DNA of 64,000 nt from Conchocele bisecta (taxonomy: Eukaryota > Mollusca > Bivalvia > Lucinida > Thyasiridae): contig CM055266.1 in NCBI GenBank assembly GCA_029237695.1, positions 9,937,805 through 10,001,804 on the forward strand, given 5' to 3'. Every line of letters starts with the position of its first letter. Within the stretch, counting starts at the first letter, position 1. Under the pieces are notes generated by a model, which was not told where the DNA came from, made no database searches, and was given only the letters and a program-made list of their open reading frames with translations. The position numbers and the translations under genes are program-made. Positions 1 to 14,100 of the stretch are shown one piece after another.

Positions 1-72
1 CAGTCAGTTACGTATGGAAAATAAACTAGAGCAAGTAAGCAGAGGCTCACGGATACCCCCGGCCGCTGCTTG

Positions 73-360
73 GTTTGTTTGTTTGTTTGTTAGGGTTTAA
101 CGGCCTATCAACAGCTAAGGTCATTTAAGGCCGGGTCAATGGGTTTAGTACTAAATCCCATATATTACCTGTAGAAATGGGGGAATATACCAAAATCAGA
201 ACTGAATATATACAATAAAAGCTCTATATATTCAGCCCTGAAATAAAAATAATCCTGATCTGATGCCAGGTCCACCCCCACCCAAAAGCAGTATCATCAG
301 TAACAATCTTACTACTTTTATAATGGGCAATAACCCAATTCAAATCCAGGTAACAAAAGA
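73..360 (-). repeat. SINE-like repeat with GTTTGTTTGTTTG edge
   Basis: (GTTT)n, TTTAACGGCC, CAACAGCTAAGGTCATTTA, AAATCCCATAT and GATCTGATGCCAGGTCC shared with 8255-8640 and inverted at 59925-60180. Confidence 0.7.
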
Positions 361-512
361 GCCAAAGATAAAAATGTATATGAGGGCCAAACCAGACAAA
401 TCGTGATTCCTAGAAAGAGGAACCCCTACTGTTAATTTATGCCATCGCGTTCGCCTGACCAACCACCCACCAGCCGCTGCTTGGATGATGGTCTTGGAAA
501 TTTGGAAACAAA

Positions 513-872
513 TAGAGACTACCTATGCTAGTGTCTTTTGATATCAAGTTTATCAGGCAAGGCGTAGGAATTCCGAGGCTTGCCGAGGAATTCCAACTGT
601 TTCCGAGCCGAGCCTGATAAACTTGATATCAAAAGACACTAGCCTGGTATTCTATTTATCAGGTAATGTTTTATGCTCGAAAATGACATTAGACAACGTC
701 GTATTCTATGGACAGAATGCGGACTTGTTTACGTTGCGTCATTACACCGACGTCATTCGGTAACGTCACGTGACGTCAACCGACCAATGGAACGTCAGTT
801 TTCGCTTCGTTGTAACCCGGATGTTATCAGTCAGTACGTATTCGGTCAATACAGGGCAGGTTACCTGATAAA
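513..872 (+). mobile_element. Hairpin-capped element, family C, copy 1
   Basis: The hairpin has arms GTCTTTTGATATCAAGTTTA and its complement, with GGAATTCC palindromes at the tip. It runs into TIRs TTTATCAGGTAA (654-665) and GTTACCTGATAAA (860-872). Confidence 0.8.
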
Positions 873-944
873 ATTAAATTCTGAACTACGCTGTCAAGTA
901 TGTAGTGTTGTACCTAGAATGAGCCTAGGGGACATGTTCCCACC

Positions 945-1600
945 TCAAACTGCCCACTCACTAGGCACAAAATCTTCTTTACAGGAATTAAAGTGTATAA
1001 TTGTGTCACTATTCCACCAGTTTGGAAAAATACGAGTGCCCGCTATACAGATATAATCATTTAGTAATACATAGAGGATATTCATATTTTTACAACGAAT
1101 ATGACATATATGTTCATCTCGAGGTGTGAAATATGGACATTTCACACCACGAGATGAACATGTATGTCATATTCGTTGCAAAAATATGAATATTCTATTT
1201 ATTATATACCGCTCCATGGAAATTAGCAGTTTTTTTTAGACTGCATACGGTAATGAATGTGTATTTGCAGCCTATTTGCAGTCCGGCACTGCAGGTGCGC
1301 GTTATGAATATAGATAGCAGAAGTAGTCGTATTTTCACCGGAAGATGTTTATTTCATCGATGAGAACATGTCATATGACTTTTATTTACATCGTATAAGT
1401 ATGTATTTCATGGTTTGGTATATAATAAATGCATTTATTTTACTGATAGTGACTCGCGGTGGTATCAAGCTATTTTCATATGCAAATGAGGCATGATATT
1501 TTTTAATTATTTTTCTAATTACTTGCAAAAATAATATTTTCGATAGATTATAAAGTACATATTTCTTCTGGGAAACACATACAAATATGGTTTCCTACAA
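945..1600. repeat. MITE family F, copy hosting the family N insertion
   Basis: CTGCCCACTCACTAGGCACA, TATACAGATATAATCATTTA, then the family N element (1071-1432), then ATTTATTTTACTGATAGTGA. Confidence 0.7.
1071..1432 (+). mobile_element. Hairpin-capped element, family N, inserted in another MITE
   Basis: Hairpin 1071-1200 opens ATAGAGGATATTCATATTTT and closes AAATATGAATATTCTA. It is followed by TIRs TTTATTATATACC (1198-1210) and GGTATATAATAAA (1417-1429). The flanks join to TTTAGTAATA/TTTATTTTACTG, the uninterrupted sequence of the host repeat seen elsewhere in the window. Confidence 0.75.
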
Positions 1601-1617
1601 CAAAGAATATCCCAATG

Positions 1618-1862
1618 TTTAACTCTTTGAACCCGAAAGCCCACTATAGCGGTTTATGCAAACAGTGTCGTAACGAGCCGTCTCATCAGGATCTGCACTG
1701 TTTGAAAAGAATTTTCATATTTTTGAGAACAAAATCATATTTTTGAGAACAAAAATACCCCCTTTTCATAAATGGACTAGTCTGAAAATCAGTTTATGAT
1801 GGTTGGATTGGTTGCAAAATTAACATATCACAGTCCATTCCAGTTACTTAGGGGTGTTAAGG
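1618..1862. repeat. piggyBac-like MITE family E, copy 1
   Basis: TTAACTCTTTGAACCCGAAA start, with the GAGCCGTCTCATCAGGATCT core and CCATTCCAGTTACTTAGGGG end. Confidence 0.7.
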
Positions 1863-1989
1863 TTACAAGTAGAACTGTTGTACTGGCTTATCATGATAAC
1901 AATATATTTGGATACAATTGGTTTTGGGAAACCCCGATTTATAGGGGGTTTCCCAAAACCAATGGTGTCTCAATATTTAGGATACTAAC

Positions 1990-2150
1990 TTAGAAGCACC
2001 AACACTCAGGCCGAGTCTATCAAAATCTCCTTTGGCACTTTTCAATCTCTGTATGGCTTCAATTTGGTCTTTGGTGTAGCCTAGCTGTGTCTGAAATGGG
2101 TCTTTCCTCCCTCCATTATCAACCGCCGATACCACGTTGTCGAATAACGC
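1990..2150 (-). CDS. DNAJC27: DNAJC27 exon 6 (linker before J domain)
   Basis: Acceptor CCATCAG|GCG. Encodes ALFDNVVSAVDNGGRKDPFQ through SAKGDFDRLGLSVGAS, matching the family linker that ends in GAS just before the DnaJ domain. It finishes in phase 2 at AA|GTTAGT, so an AAR Lys would be completed by an exon outside the window. A strong hairpin (about 1916-1963) lies just past the donor in the intron. Confidence 0.9.
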
Positions 2151-5100
2151 CTGATGGAAATACAAAACACTGGATTCCTATGGGAATGTTTTGTCAATTG
2201 GGGGAGTCAATTTCCAAAATTTTTCGTTTTTTGATCGTGATGGATCAAAAAACGAAAACTTTTTGAAATAGACTCCGAAACCTGGCGAGATAGCTTGAAA
2301 ATGATGTAACTAAGAAAACAAGAGTTAGATTTTGAAAATCGGTTGACAAATAATTTATTTTTTATTTTTAGCCCCCCATGTTAAATTCCCATAGGAAAAT
2401 CATTTTTTCGCAATAAAATCAATATTTGATGGAATTTCATCAAATATTTGTTTTTGGGGAGGGTGAATTTTTTGTTATTGATGAAAAAGTACTTACTTTT
2501 AAATATTTTTTACATTTAATGTGTTTAATAGCCAAAAGTTCGTCGGCAGCAAAACGTGGAACAGACAGTAGTCTCTAATATTTCCTCACGGGACAATGGG
2601 TTTCGGTCGACTTGGTAAAAACCTGTTTTCATTGTATGCCCCAACTCAATCAGTTCAATTAGCTGTGTCAGAGCAAGACAATCACTTTAATCGGTGAATC
2701 AGTTTAATCCGCTGGGCTGGAGCAAATCAGTCAGTTTGGTTGAGCCAGACCAAATCAATAAGTTTAATTGGCTGAGTGAGAGGAAATAAATCAATTTGTC
2801 TGATCCGGGGCCAGAGTAAATCTATCAGTTAAATTGGCTGAGCAGAGGATGTCAATCAATTTGTCTGAGCCGGAGCCAGGGTAAATATATCAGTGAAATT
2901 GGCCAAGCCAGAGCAAATCAATCAATTTAATTGGCTGAACCGGAGGAAATCAACCAGTTTAATTGGCTGAGCCAGAGCAAATCAATCAATTTATATGAGC
3001 TGGAGCAAATCAATCAATTTGTCTGAGTGGGAGCAAATCAATCAGTTTGTCTGAGCTGGAGCAAATCAATCAGTCAATCAGCTGAGTCAGATATATGCAT
3101 CAGTTTGTATGTATACGGAGCAAAAAAAGAAAATAAACTCCCGTTAATTACACATATAAACTTGATATACGAGTCTGATTGTAGGTCTAGAGTGCAGCTA
3201 CCTAGCTACAGTCTGTTCCACATTTTGCTGCCGATGAACTTTTGGCTATTAAACACATTAAATGTAAAAAATATTTAAAAGTATGGTACTTTTTCATCAA
3301 TAACAAAAAAGTCACCCTCCCCAAAAATAATTATTTGATGAAATTCCATCAAATATTAATAGCCAAAAGTTTGTCGGCAGCAAAACATGGGACAGACAGT
3401 AGTCTCTAATATTTATATTACTTGGTAAAAACCGGTTTTCAGCGATTTGCAAGTGCTCGTGACAGGTAACTGGCTAGTTGGCTTGACGCATTACGTCAGA
3501 GGCTTTTGCCTGCGACTGTCACGGCACGTCAGTACCAAGTTTCTGGGCAGACGATAAGGAATCGCTTGCGCATCAGGCAATCCCAGTAAGGGCATACAGG
3601 CCAAACATGGGCAGTATTATTACCCATCGGCACGCTAGAATTCAAAGACATCACCATGCTCCTTTTAGTGACGAGTTGCGTTTCAATTCATGACGGTCGA
3701 AAACCAGTGTACTGCCGTAAAGGTGAATGCTATGCACACTTGTGCATAAGGGATAGGGAAAAATTTGGAGTTGGTGGCAGAGCTCCAGATAAGCTGCGTA
3801 TTTGCTTAAATACCCAATTAAAATTGCCAAAACCCAATTGAAATCAGAAGTAGCGAGTATCAAAAGCAATAACAATTTTGTGATACCTTTTTCATGCTGC
3901 AGAAAACAATGAACAGAACACAACTATAGCATATTTTTCTTATTTTCTAAGAAAACACATCTTGGTATTTCATTAGAATTGTCTCCAAGGAGACAATTCT
4001 AATGAAATGTCAAGACTTGTTTTCATTTCGAAGCAAACTATTCAATAATTGCTGTCTGTTGATGTGTAAACAGTAGTGTGATTTTATTTTACCAAATTAA
4101 AATTTTGAAATACCCAATACCCAGAAATGATGGAGTGACAATACTCAATTACTAATTCCTTATCTCGAGCCCAAGGTGGGGTGATGGTTTGAGGACGGAT
4201 AATGGAGGGTCGCAAGACGTGACTGGTAGTCATTTGTGGGAATTTGAATGCTACTTGGTACACTAATGAGATCATTGCTGCCAATGGCATTCCTTTCCTC
4301 AGACGACACGGGCCGGGCATCTTGCAACATGATAATGCCCGTCCGCATACCGCCACATTAACTCGCAACAATTTGGCAGCTAACAACGTCAACGTGTTGC
4401 CGTGGCCAGCCAATTTTCCCGACCTGAATCCCATCGAACACATCCGGCATGAGCTCGGGAGATGCATGCGAGCGATATGTGCTTCATGATGTCGATCGAT
4501 TGTCCAATGCTTTTGTCAGAGAATGGAATGGTCTTCTAAACGCCCTTATCCAGACTTACATCAATTCGGGTCAATGCAGTGATCCACGCTCGTGGTGATC
4601 ACAACAGGTATTAGGAACATATCATGTTCATTTGCCACCAAGGAAAAGCCATTTGGAAGATGTAACATCCACCACAAGTACAAGTCCAAGTTTGTTTGGA
4701 AAGTGTTTTTTTTTCTTGATTATACCCCTGTTCACTTCAACAATTGTTTTTGGACAGAACATATGGTATGTGTTGTTAAATGATCATTTGACACATACAC
4801 ATCAACATTATATTAGGAAACGTCAAAGAAATCAACACTAGATGGCTGTGGCCCGCATGTCGCACCCGCCGAGGCTTTGACAGTATACCAAAACACTTTA
4901 CCAAGAACTTTAACCAAAAACTTTAACACGGATGCACGTACTACTATGTACGTACATACATATGTATGCCTTTGTGCTGACTATATCGCGCTATCCGCAA
5001 GCGGGCGCGACAAAAATTGTAACAGTATATTTTCTTTTTTTGCTCAGTATATATGCATGTGCATCCACACAATCTGATCAGGGTCTGCACTGTTCACTAT

Positions 5101-8100
5101 TCCATCAATGAAACACCCGTTATGCTTCTAACAAGCAATATAGATCATTATCACGCTACATGAGTTGTGTTATTTGATCAGGATCTAAACTGGTCACAAA
5201 TCCCATAAGCCCTATTTTTTTCCCAGTCACAGCCGCATGTTATACCGTCCTATCACCAAGCTGACCACCTATGGGTATCGCACCTGAAACATGTCGTTGA
5301 TGCCCTCGCCTGTTTGTGCCGATGCCTCGTAGTAATGGAAGCCCTTGCTGTCTGCCCATATTCGCCCCTCTGCCTCATCCACCGCCCGCTTCTTGTCAAT
5401 CTGCAATAATTCCAGCACAAAAATATTTACACAATTCCCTAACATTTGATTGGCCAGTAGCAAGTCTCTGTCCAAAATTTATATCTCAGTAAACTACCGA
5501 ACTACTTTCTACAGGTGCACTGTCAGTGCTGTCAATGTAAACAAATGGCTGCCGTCTGTCAAAATAAACACATTTTCTTGATGAATTTATTTCAAATGCT
5601 GGAATTATAAGGAATGAATGGCCTTTTTGCGACTTTTCCAAGTTTATACCCCGATAAATTCCACAAAAAGGCCATTCATTCCTAAAATGGCCGACAATGC
5701 TGTAGTTACCGTATGTATTCTTCTAATAGTAGTTCCCTCTTTAATAGTAGCCCCCTTCCCATATTTGCAAATCTAAACATGTTATTTTCACATACTTTTG
5801 TATGTGAAAATAACATATTTTGCTCCTATTTTCCATGTTCTGATCCCCACGAATTGCATAGCCCCGGGGACATTTATTACAATAAATATGGTATTTATTT
5901 AGTGGTGTTTGGTTAACACATATTTTATTTGTATATAAAGATACAAGTAACATTAATAGTAGTACATAGTAGTATATACAGAATAATACAAATGTTAGAT
6001 TGAAAGCAAGTTTATATAAATCCATTATTTAGTGGTGTCTAACAGCTATGGTCATTTCAGGCCAGGTTAACGGGGTTGATTCACATATTTCACCCGTACA
6101 GTACTTATGCCTTAACCTTGATGTTATCTAAACACTACGTGTACATATATATCCTTTTTTTGTAAATCATATGAAAGGAATGATTCCTGCATGAGCACCT
6201 CACCTTGTTGGCACATACACATACGACAACGTTTTCCAACTCTTGCTGATTGCCCATCTCGTTGGACATTTCCAGCAGCCAGTGTTCCAACGACTCAAAA
6301 CTGTTGCGATCCGTCACGTCATACACAAGTAGCGCCCCCTGTGTGTCTTTGTAAAACTCGTTCCGCACCTAGAATAGGAGGAGAACATGTTAATGGCCCG
6401 CGAGTAAACACCCAGGGTGTCTTTGTAAAACCCATGCCACACCTAGAACATGAGAACATGACAATCACCCACGAGCAACACACAAGTAACACACCCTGGG
6501 TGTCTTTGTAAAACTCATTCCGCACCTAGAATAGGAGAACATGGCAATCACCCACGAGTAACACACCCTGGGTGTCTTTGTAAAACTCATTCCGCACCTA
6601 GAATAGGAGAACATGGCAATCACCCACGAGTAACACACCCTGGGTGTCTTTGTAAAACTCATTCCGCACCTAGAATAGGAGAACATGGCAATCACCCACA
6701 AGTAGCACACAAGTAACACATCATGGGTATCTTTGTAAAACTAATTCCGCACCTAGAATAAGAGAACATGGCAATCACCCACGAGTAACACACCCTGTGT
6801 GTCTTTGTAAAACTCATTCCGCACCTAGAATAAGAGAACATGGCAATCACCCACGAGTAACACACCCTGTGTGTCTTTGTAAAACTCATTCCGCACCTAG
6901 AATAGGAGAACATGGCAATCACCCACGAGTAACACACCCTGGGTGTCTTTGTAAAACTCATTCCGCACCTAGAATAGGAGAACATGGCAATCACCCACGA
7001 GTAACACACAAGTAACACATCATGGGTGTCTTTGTAAAACTCATTCCGCACCTAGAGTAGGAGGAGAACATGGCAATCACCCATGAGTAGCACACAAGTA
7101 AACACACCCTGGGTGTCTTTGTAAAACTAGGCTAGGTAAAACTAGGTGTGTTATCAGGCAAAGCTAGGAAATGAGTAGGAATTCCTACCGTTTCCGAGTC
7201 CAGTCTGATAAGTGAATGGGTTTAACGTCCCAGCAACAGCTAAGGTCATTTAGGGACGGGACCTCAGTTTCAATTCTCATTCGAAAGACCAGTGGGATGC
7301 AAATACTATGAAACTATTGTTTGATGCCTAAGACGAGATTTGAACCCACCACCTCCGGATTGGAAGTCAGGTATTCTAACCCCTAAACTCGATATCAACA
7401 GACACTAGGCTGGTATTCTATTTATCAGGTAACATTCATGCTAGCCGATGATCAAACATAATAGTTTTTGTTAAAAAGAACACAGACTTGTTTACGTTCC
7501 ATCATTACACTGACGGCATCGGTAACATCATGTGACTCCATTCGACCAATGAAACGTTCGTTTTCAATTTGTTGCAACCCAGATATTTGTATCAGGTCAA
7601 TGCCTGATACGACATCATGTTATCAGTCAGTACATATTCGACCAATACAAAGCTTGTTTACCTGATAAAGATAGATAGAGGATATTCCATTGTACATTGT
7701 TGAATAGTAGGAAATAATACACAAGTGTATTATTTCCTACTATTCAACAATGTACAATGGAATATATTATTTATTACACTTCTAGTCTATGTATATGTAA
7801 ACTATGTGTCTATTTGAGAGATATACCTGTAGCCTATTTCATCAACATTGCAAAGTATACTTTAGTAGCAAAGTATACTTTCAGGGAGAAATTTTCAATT
7901 TTATGATAAATTTATTAATTTTTATTATACTGAATTTATTACATTATCACAGCCAATTTGGCTGTGATAATGTAATAAATTCAGTATAATAATTCTGCAT
8001 ACTTTTAATCATGAAATATATGCATTTGTTAGTTCTATATGAAATAATGCATTTCAGGAAAAATAAATGATTACTCCCTCAAAGTATACTTTGCTAGTAA

Positions 8101-11100
8101 AGTATACTTTGCAATGTTGGTGAAATCGGCTACAGGAATAGGAGGACATGGAATCACCCAAGAAAAAGGTGGTCAATGTCACCCAAATGACACAGGGTGA
8201 TTATTTATGAACCATTTAACGATACATTTTCAGATACTGTAGAGCCAGATAAGTTTGTTTGTTTGTTTATTGGTGTTTAACGGCTAAGGTCATGAAAGGC
8301 CGGGCAAACAAGTTCGATCCTGTTTTAACATGCTGCATTGGGGTGATACAAACCGTATCATAAGATTTACAATATTTTTATGAAAAATGTCAATAGCTAG
8401 GTTCATTTTAGGCCGGGTTAACGGGGTCAAATCCCATATTTCAAGATGGTGGGAAAATCCAAACATCAGAACGGAATATTTACATAAAATATATATTCAG
8501 CCCTGAATTAAGAATAACCTGATCTGATGCCAGGTCCTCAACACACTACATTCACTTAGCATCCACCCACTAAAAGTACATATAATAGGATTAGTATTAA
8601 TCTTACTACTCTTATAATGGATATAACCAACTTCAACTCTCACAGAGCTCCAAATAAGTTTTATATCTAAAGAGTATTATGCCCTCAGATTTCAAATTCA
8701 ATGCGTATTTTACTTTTACAAATGCATTATTGATTGTCTTCCTTATTGAATAGGGAACAAATGATAAACTAGATGGTCGGCAAATCCGACAAATGCTCCC
8801 TGATGACGCCTGGATTGAAATTAAAAGTCCTTGACCCTGGGCATTGGTGTAGTATGCTTATTAATCACAATAAATGGTGATCAAAATGGTGTATATGAGG
8901 TTTCAAGCTGATATCGCAAGCAGTCACAGAGATATAGCAATTTGAAAAAAACTTTAACGTAAGCTTTAAAAAAAATTCTAAGTCATTTGACCTTGGGCTC
9001 ATGGGAAGCATGGGTAGGGTACAATGAAAATATGGATAGTGATCAATACGTATATGAAGTTTCAAGATGATATCGCAAGTGGTCAGAGATATAGCAATTT
9101 GAAAAAACTTTAACGTAAGCGTTAACAAACAAAATTCTAAGCCATTTGACCTTGGGCTCCTGTAGCCCATTTCATCAACATTGCAAAGTATACTTTAGTA
9201 GCAAAGTATACTTTGAGGGAGAAATTTTCAATTTTATGATAAATTTATTAATTTTTATTATACTGAATTTATTACATTATCACAGCCATTTTGGCTGTGA
9301 TAATGTAATACATTCAGTATAATAATTCTGCATACTTTTAATCATGAAATATATGCATTTCTTAGTTCTATATGAAATAATGCATTTCAGGAAAAATAAA
9401 TGATTACTCCCTCAAAGTATACTTTGCTAGTAAAGTATACTTTGCAATTTTGATGAAATAGGCTACTGGACAGAATGGGTAGGGCATAAAATTAAAATAT
9501 GGATGGTGATCAATGTGTATATGAAGTTAAGCAGTCACAGAGATATAGCAATTTGAATAACTTTAACATAAAACTTGGACGGCGGAAGCGGTAACAAAGC
9601 GGTAACTATAAAGCATGAAAATAAAGCAAATTAAAAATTAACTTATTTAAGGTATTCAACTAAGTAAAAGTTTAACTTTATTACAGTATTTTCACTACTC
9701 AATTTGAAAACCAATGCATATTTTCACATTGCTGTGAGCATTTTGTACTCCCACTTTTGATAATCAATGTGTATTCTGCTAAAATAAGTGTGCATAAAAT
9801 ACGGCAATACGCACCGGTCCTTATCTGGAGCTCTGACTCTCAAATACCAGAAAGCAAAAAATGTATCTTTCAATATTTAATTTTATTTGGATACTATTTC
9901 CACATTTTTAACTCTTGCAATGTTGAATTCCTCTTTGTCGTCTGCTGTTTATTTTTCATTTTCCATATTTCTTATCAAAAACATGTTTTGACAATGCTTT
10001 AGAATCATTTCCAGTAAATAAAGTGTTATCAAACCATGAATTTATTGAGAAAAGATAAGCAAAAAAAACACAACAACAGACGACTATTTACGTTTCATGC
10101 ATTAAAAGGGTGAATGTTGGCGAAATCGACTACTGGTGCTTTTTTTAATTTAGGATAATAAAACAGGTTACATTTGTATGACCCAGCACTATCTAAGCTA
10201 AGTAAAATACCTCATAAAATATTGGGTGTCCAGCCATGTCAAATATGTTCACTTTCACCTCTCGATCTTTCACCGAAACTCTGTAAAACAGAAACACATG
10301 ATTGACTGAATAATTAACCCTTACAGTGCTGAATTAAAATTTGTCGTCTGCTGTTATTTTTTATTTTCCATTTTTCTTATAAAAAACATGGTTTGACAGC
10401 ACTTTAGAATCATTTCCAATGGAAATGATTCTAAAATGCTGCCAAATCATGTTTTTATTTAGAGAAAATACAAAATAAGTTACAACAGCAGATGACAGTT
10501 TTCGGTTCCCGCCTTCTAAGTGTTAAGGCGTCTACAAGCAAGGTCATACATAGACAGGTGACTGGGTAGAAACATTAAAGGTACATACCCACTCAGTCGG
10601 CACAAAATGTTCTTTATAGGAATTAAATAAGTGTATAATTGTGTCACTATTCCTGCTATACAGATATAATCATTAGTAATTTTATTTTACTGATAGTGAC
10701 GTGCAGTGGTATCAGGCTATTTTCATATGCAAATGAGGCATGACATTTTTGTCGCGCCTGCTTTAGCAGAGGCGCGACTATAGTCGGCGCTTTTTCCGTC
10801 GTCGTCATCCACATCGTCCAGTTTTTTTTGTAAGGCAAATGCACGCCACCACATCCAAATTCTCAAGGTCAAGGTCATTTATTTACTTTTAATGTTCACC
10901 GGTTTTGTAACAGACATGCGTTAAAGTTATTGTTTGTTCACAATATCTCTTTAACCCCTTGCCAGACTTTGATACTATTTCACACCAATGTTTGTCTAGG
11001 GATGATGCTTCATTACGCACACCCCACATCTAAATTCTCAAGGTCAAGGTCATTTATTTACTTTTAATGTTCCCCGGTTTTGTAACAGCAATGCGTATAA

Positions 11101-14100
11101 ATTAAATGTGTCACCTGAAAAAATAATATTTTCGACAGATGATAAAGTATGATAATTGCACATCAAAAAATAAATACAGAGAATAAATAGCAATTTCCGG
11201 TATCATTTGAAGGAAACACGTTTATCGCCCCTGATATCAGTCTGAAAATTTACATCTGATATATCAATATGTGGTGTAATGGTGAATGAATGTTTATTTT
11301 GCCAGAAAATGTCTCTGACAGATGATGTCTCTGATATAAAGAACATTTTGTGTCTACTGAGTGGGCATGTACCTTTAACCCTTACAATGGTGAAATAAAT
11401 TTTGTCGTCTGCTGTTTATCTTATATTTTCTATTTTTCGCAGCAAAAACATGTTTTGACAACACTTTAGAATCATTTCCAATGATCTAAAGTGCTGTCAA
11501 GCCATGTTTTCATTGAGAAAGAAGACAAAATATAAAACCTTAGCAGTTATTTTCGTTTCCCGCATTCCAAGGGTTAAACACATGTCGTGCATTTGAACCT
11601 GAAAGCCCGCTATAGCGGTTTATGCAAACAGTGCCGATCCAGATCGTAACAAGCCGTCTCATCATGATCTGCACTTTTTGCAAGTAATTTTCTTACTTTT
11701 GAGAACAAAAACACCCCCTTTTCATAAATGAACTAGTCCAAATATCATTTTGTGATGATTGGATTGGTAGGAAAATTACCATATCACAGTCCATTCCAGT
11801 TATTTAGGGGGGAAAGGGTTAATGGTGTGTAGATGCACAAACAAAAATTTGGTATGTTGCGATGGCATGCCATCAACTTCCCTCAAGTTTTACACCGGAC
11901 TCACGGACAGACACACAGTCCAAAAACTATATGCCTATCCAGTGCTCCAGATAAGGTGCGTATTGGTGTATTTTACGCACGCATTTTAGCAGAATACGCA
12001 TTTATTTATTATCAAAAGTGTGAGTACAAAATACTCACAGCAATGCGAAAATACGCATTGATTTTCAGTGTTTGCTTAAAACAGCTCAAATAAGTGAATT
12101 TTTTAAATATTTTTATTACTTGTTACCTATTTAAGGAATAAAATCAATAATACATTTGTAAAAGTAAAATACATTTAGGTACAAAACTTATCTGGAGCTC
12201 TGCCTGTCGGCTCTAACGACACCGGGGCATAACATAGTTTATAAATTTAGATACCTGTGAATGGGTCTCCCACACTCTAACAGTGCTCCAGTTAAGGTGC
12301 GTAATTTGATCAACTTTGTGGAAACTTTCGTTATTTCTTCGCCAAAATAGGCAAGTTGGGAGTGCTTTAGAATCGTCTCGATGAGACGATTCTAAAGCAA
12401 TCCCAACTTGCCAATTTTCGTAAGAAATAAGAAAAATACCCGAAAATTTGGACCTTAACTGGAGCTCTGCTCTAAGGGTTACAGACTTACTTGGATACAC
12501 CATAATCAATTCCTATAGTAGCCAGATACTTATGGACAAATCGCTTTTCACAATACCGCTTGATCACACAGCTCTGCAAATAGAAATTACAGAAACAAGG
12601 CATTATATTTGTACAAGCAAATGTTTAATATTAGTAAAAGATAATGTGTATTCCAGTTCGATTATTTTGCTAAAAACAATTTTATGGTCTAGCTTTGATC
12701 TCCAGCACATGCTGAGCATCTTGGATATTTGGCGGCCATCTTGAATTTATGTATAGTTCCCATTTGAATGGGTATAATTGTACATTGGCCTCACTGGTTT
12801 TCTGTATTTTTGTTATTTGAACTTTCAGTGTGGTGTATCCATACGATGTTATCTAATTTAATACTTTGCTTCGTTCTAATATGTCTGAAAACAACAAAAT
12901 GGCCGCCAAATAGCATATATTTGACTGAAAAGCGTTTTCCAGCTCTATAATTAATTAAACACAGTTTTTGTGTGTACCAACTTGTTGTCATGTAATTACA
13001 ATTAAACAATTAAACGGCCATCTTGAATTCTCATATTGATGTGCTAAAACATCGAATTAACAATTTGAAGTTCTATGACATATCTTTGTATCAGAGACAT
13101 AATCCGAGAAATTTCTGGCAAAATAAACATTCATTCACCATTATCCCGCGTACTGATTGGCATTATTATGCATTTTATATCAGACGTAAATTTACACACT
13201 GATATCAAGGGCGATAACTGTGTTTCCTTAAAATGTTAACGGACATTATTATTTATTCTCTGTATTTATTTTTTGATGTGCAATGATCACACTTTATAAT
13301 CTGTTGAAAATATTATTTTATCAGGTGACGCATTTAATTAGTATAAATAATTAAAACAAGACCATGCCTTATTTGCATATGAAAATAGCCGGATACCACC
13401 TCGCGTCACTATTAAATATTACTAAATGAACATATCTTTTGCATAGCGGGCACTCGTAATTTTTAGAACTGGTGGAATAGTGACACAATTATACACTTAT
13501 TTAATTCCTATAAAGAACATTTTGTGCCTACTGAGTGGGCATGTACCTTTAAGGCTTTCTAGTCATACTTAGTTACGAATGGATATGTTTATTGTACAGT
13601 CTAATGTAATTCTGAAATCCAAGATGGCCGATATAATGACAATGTATGCACAAATATTACGGATTGCATTGAAACGTAGATTTGGTACATTTACACCTGC
13701 ATCAATTGGGGACAAATATGCCAGCCATTCATTGCCTCCTTTGTATATATTATAATGTGTATATAGAGAATAGTAGGTTAGTGCCGTGAATGGGAAAAAA
13801 TATCCGGCAAGGCTCAAGAATTTCTTTATTTCTCATCATAAGTATATGTTGTGACCACGGTTCAAATGAGTGGTCACAACATATACTTTGGTTCAGAAAT
13901 AAGGAAAATAGATAGAGAATAGTAGGTTAGTGCCGTGAATGGGAAAAAATATCTGGCGTGGCACGGAAACGGGATGTGCTCGGCAGAGCCTCGCCCATCC
14001 CGTTTCCGTGCCGCGCCAGATATTTTTTCCCATTCACGGCACTAACCTACTATTCTATTTATCCCGTCAACACCTACAAATGGCTGTAAAATGTAACAAG

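Noticed and set aside
673..1056. 127-codon plus-strand frame
   Set aside because: Crosses from a hairpin-capped element into an unrelated MITE; no coding signature.
4244..4489. Tc1 transposase as an intact gene
   Set aside because: Only the C-terminal catalytic part remains, with frameshifts and no N-terminal domains.
6465..7051. Minus-strand frames repeating MFSYSRCGMSFTKT
   Set aside because: Out-of-frame reading of the DNAJC27 exon 4 junction array.
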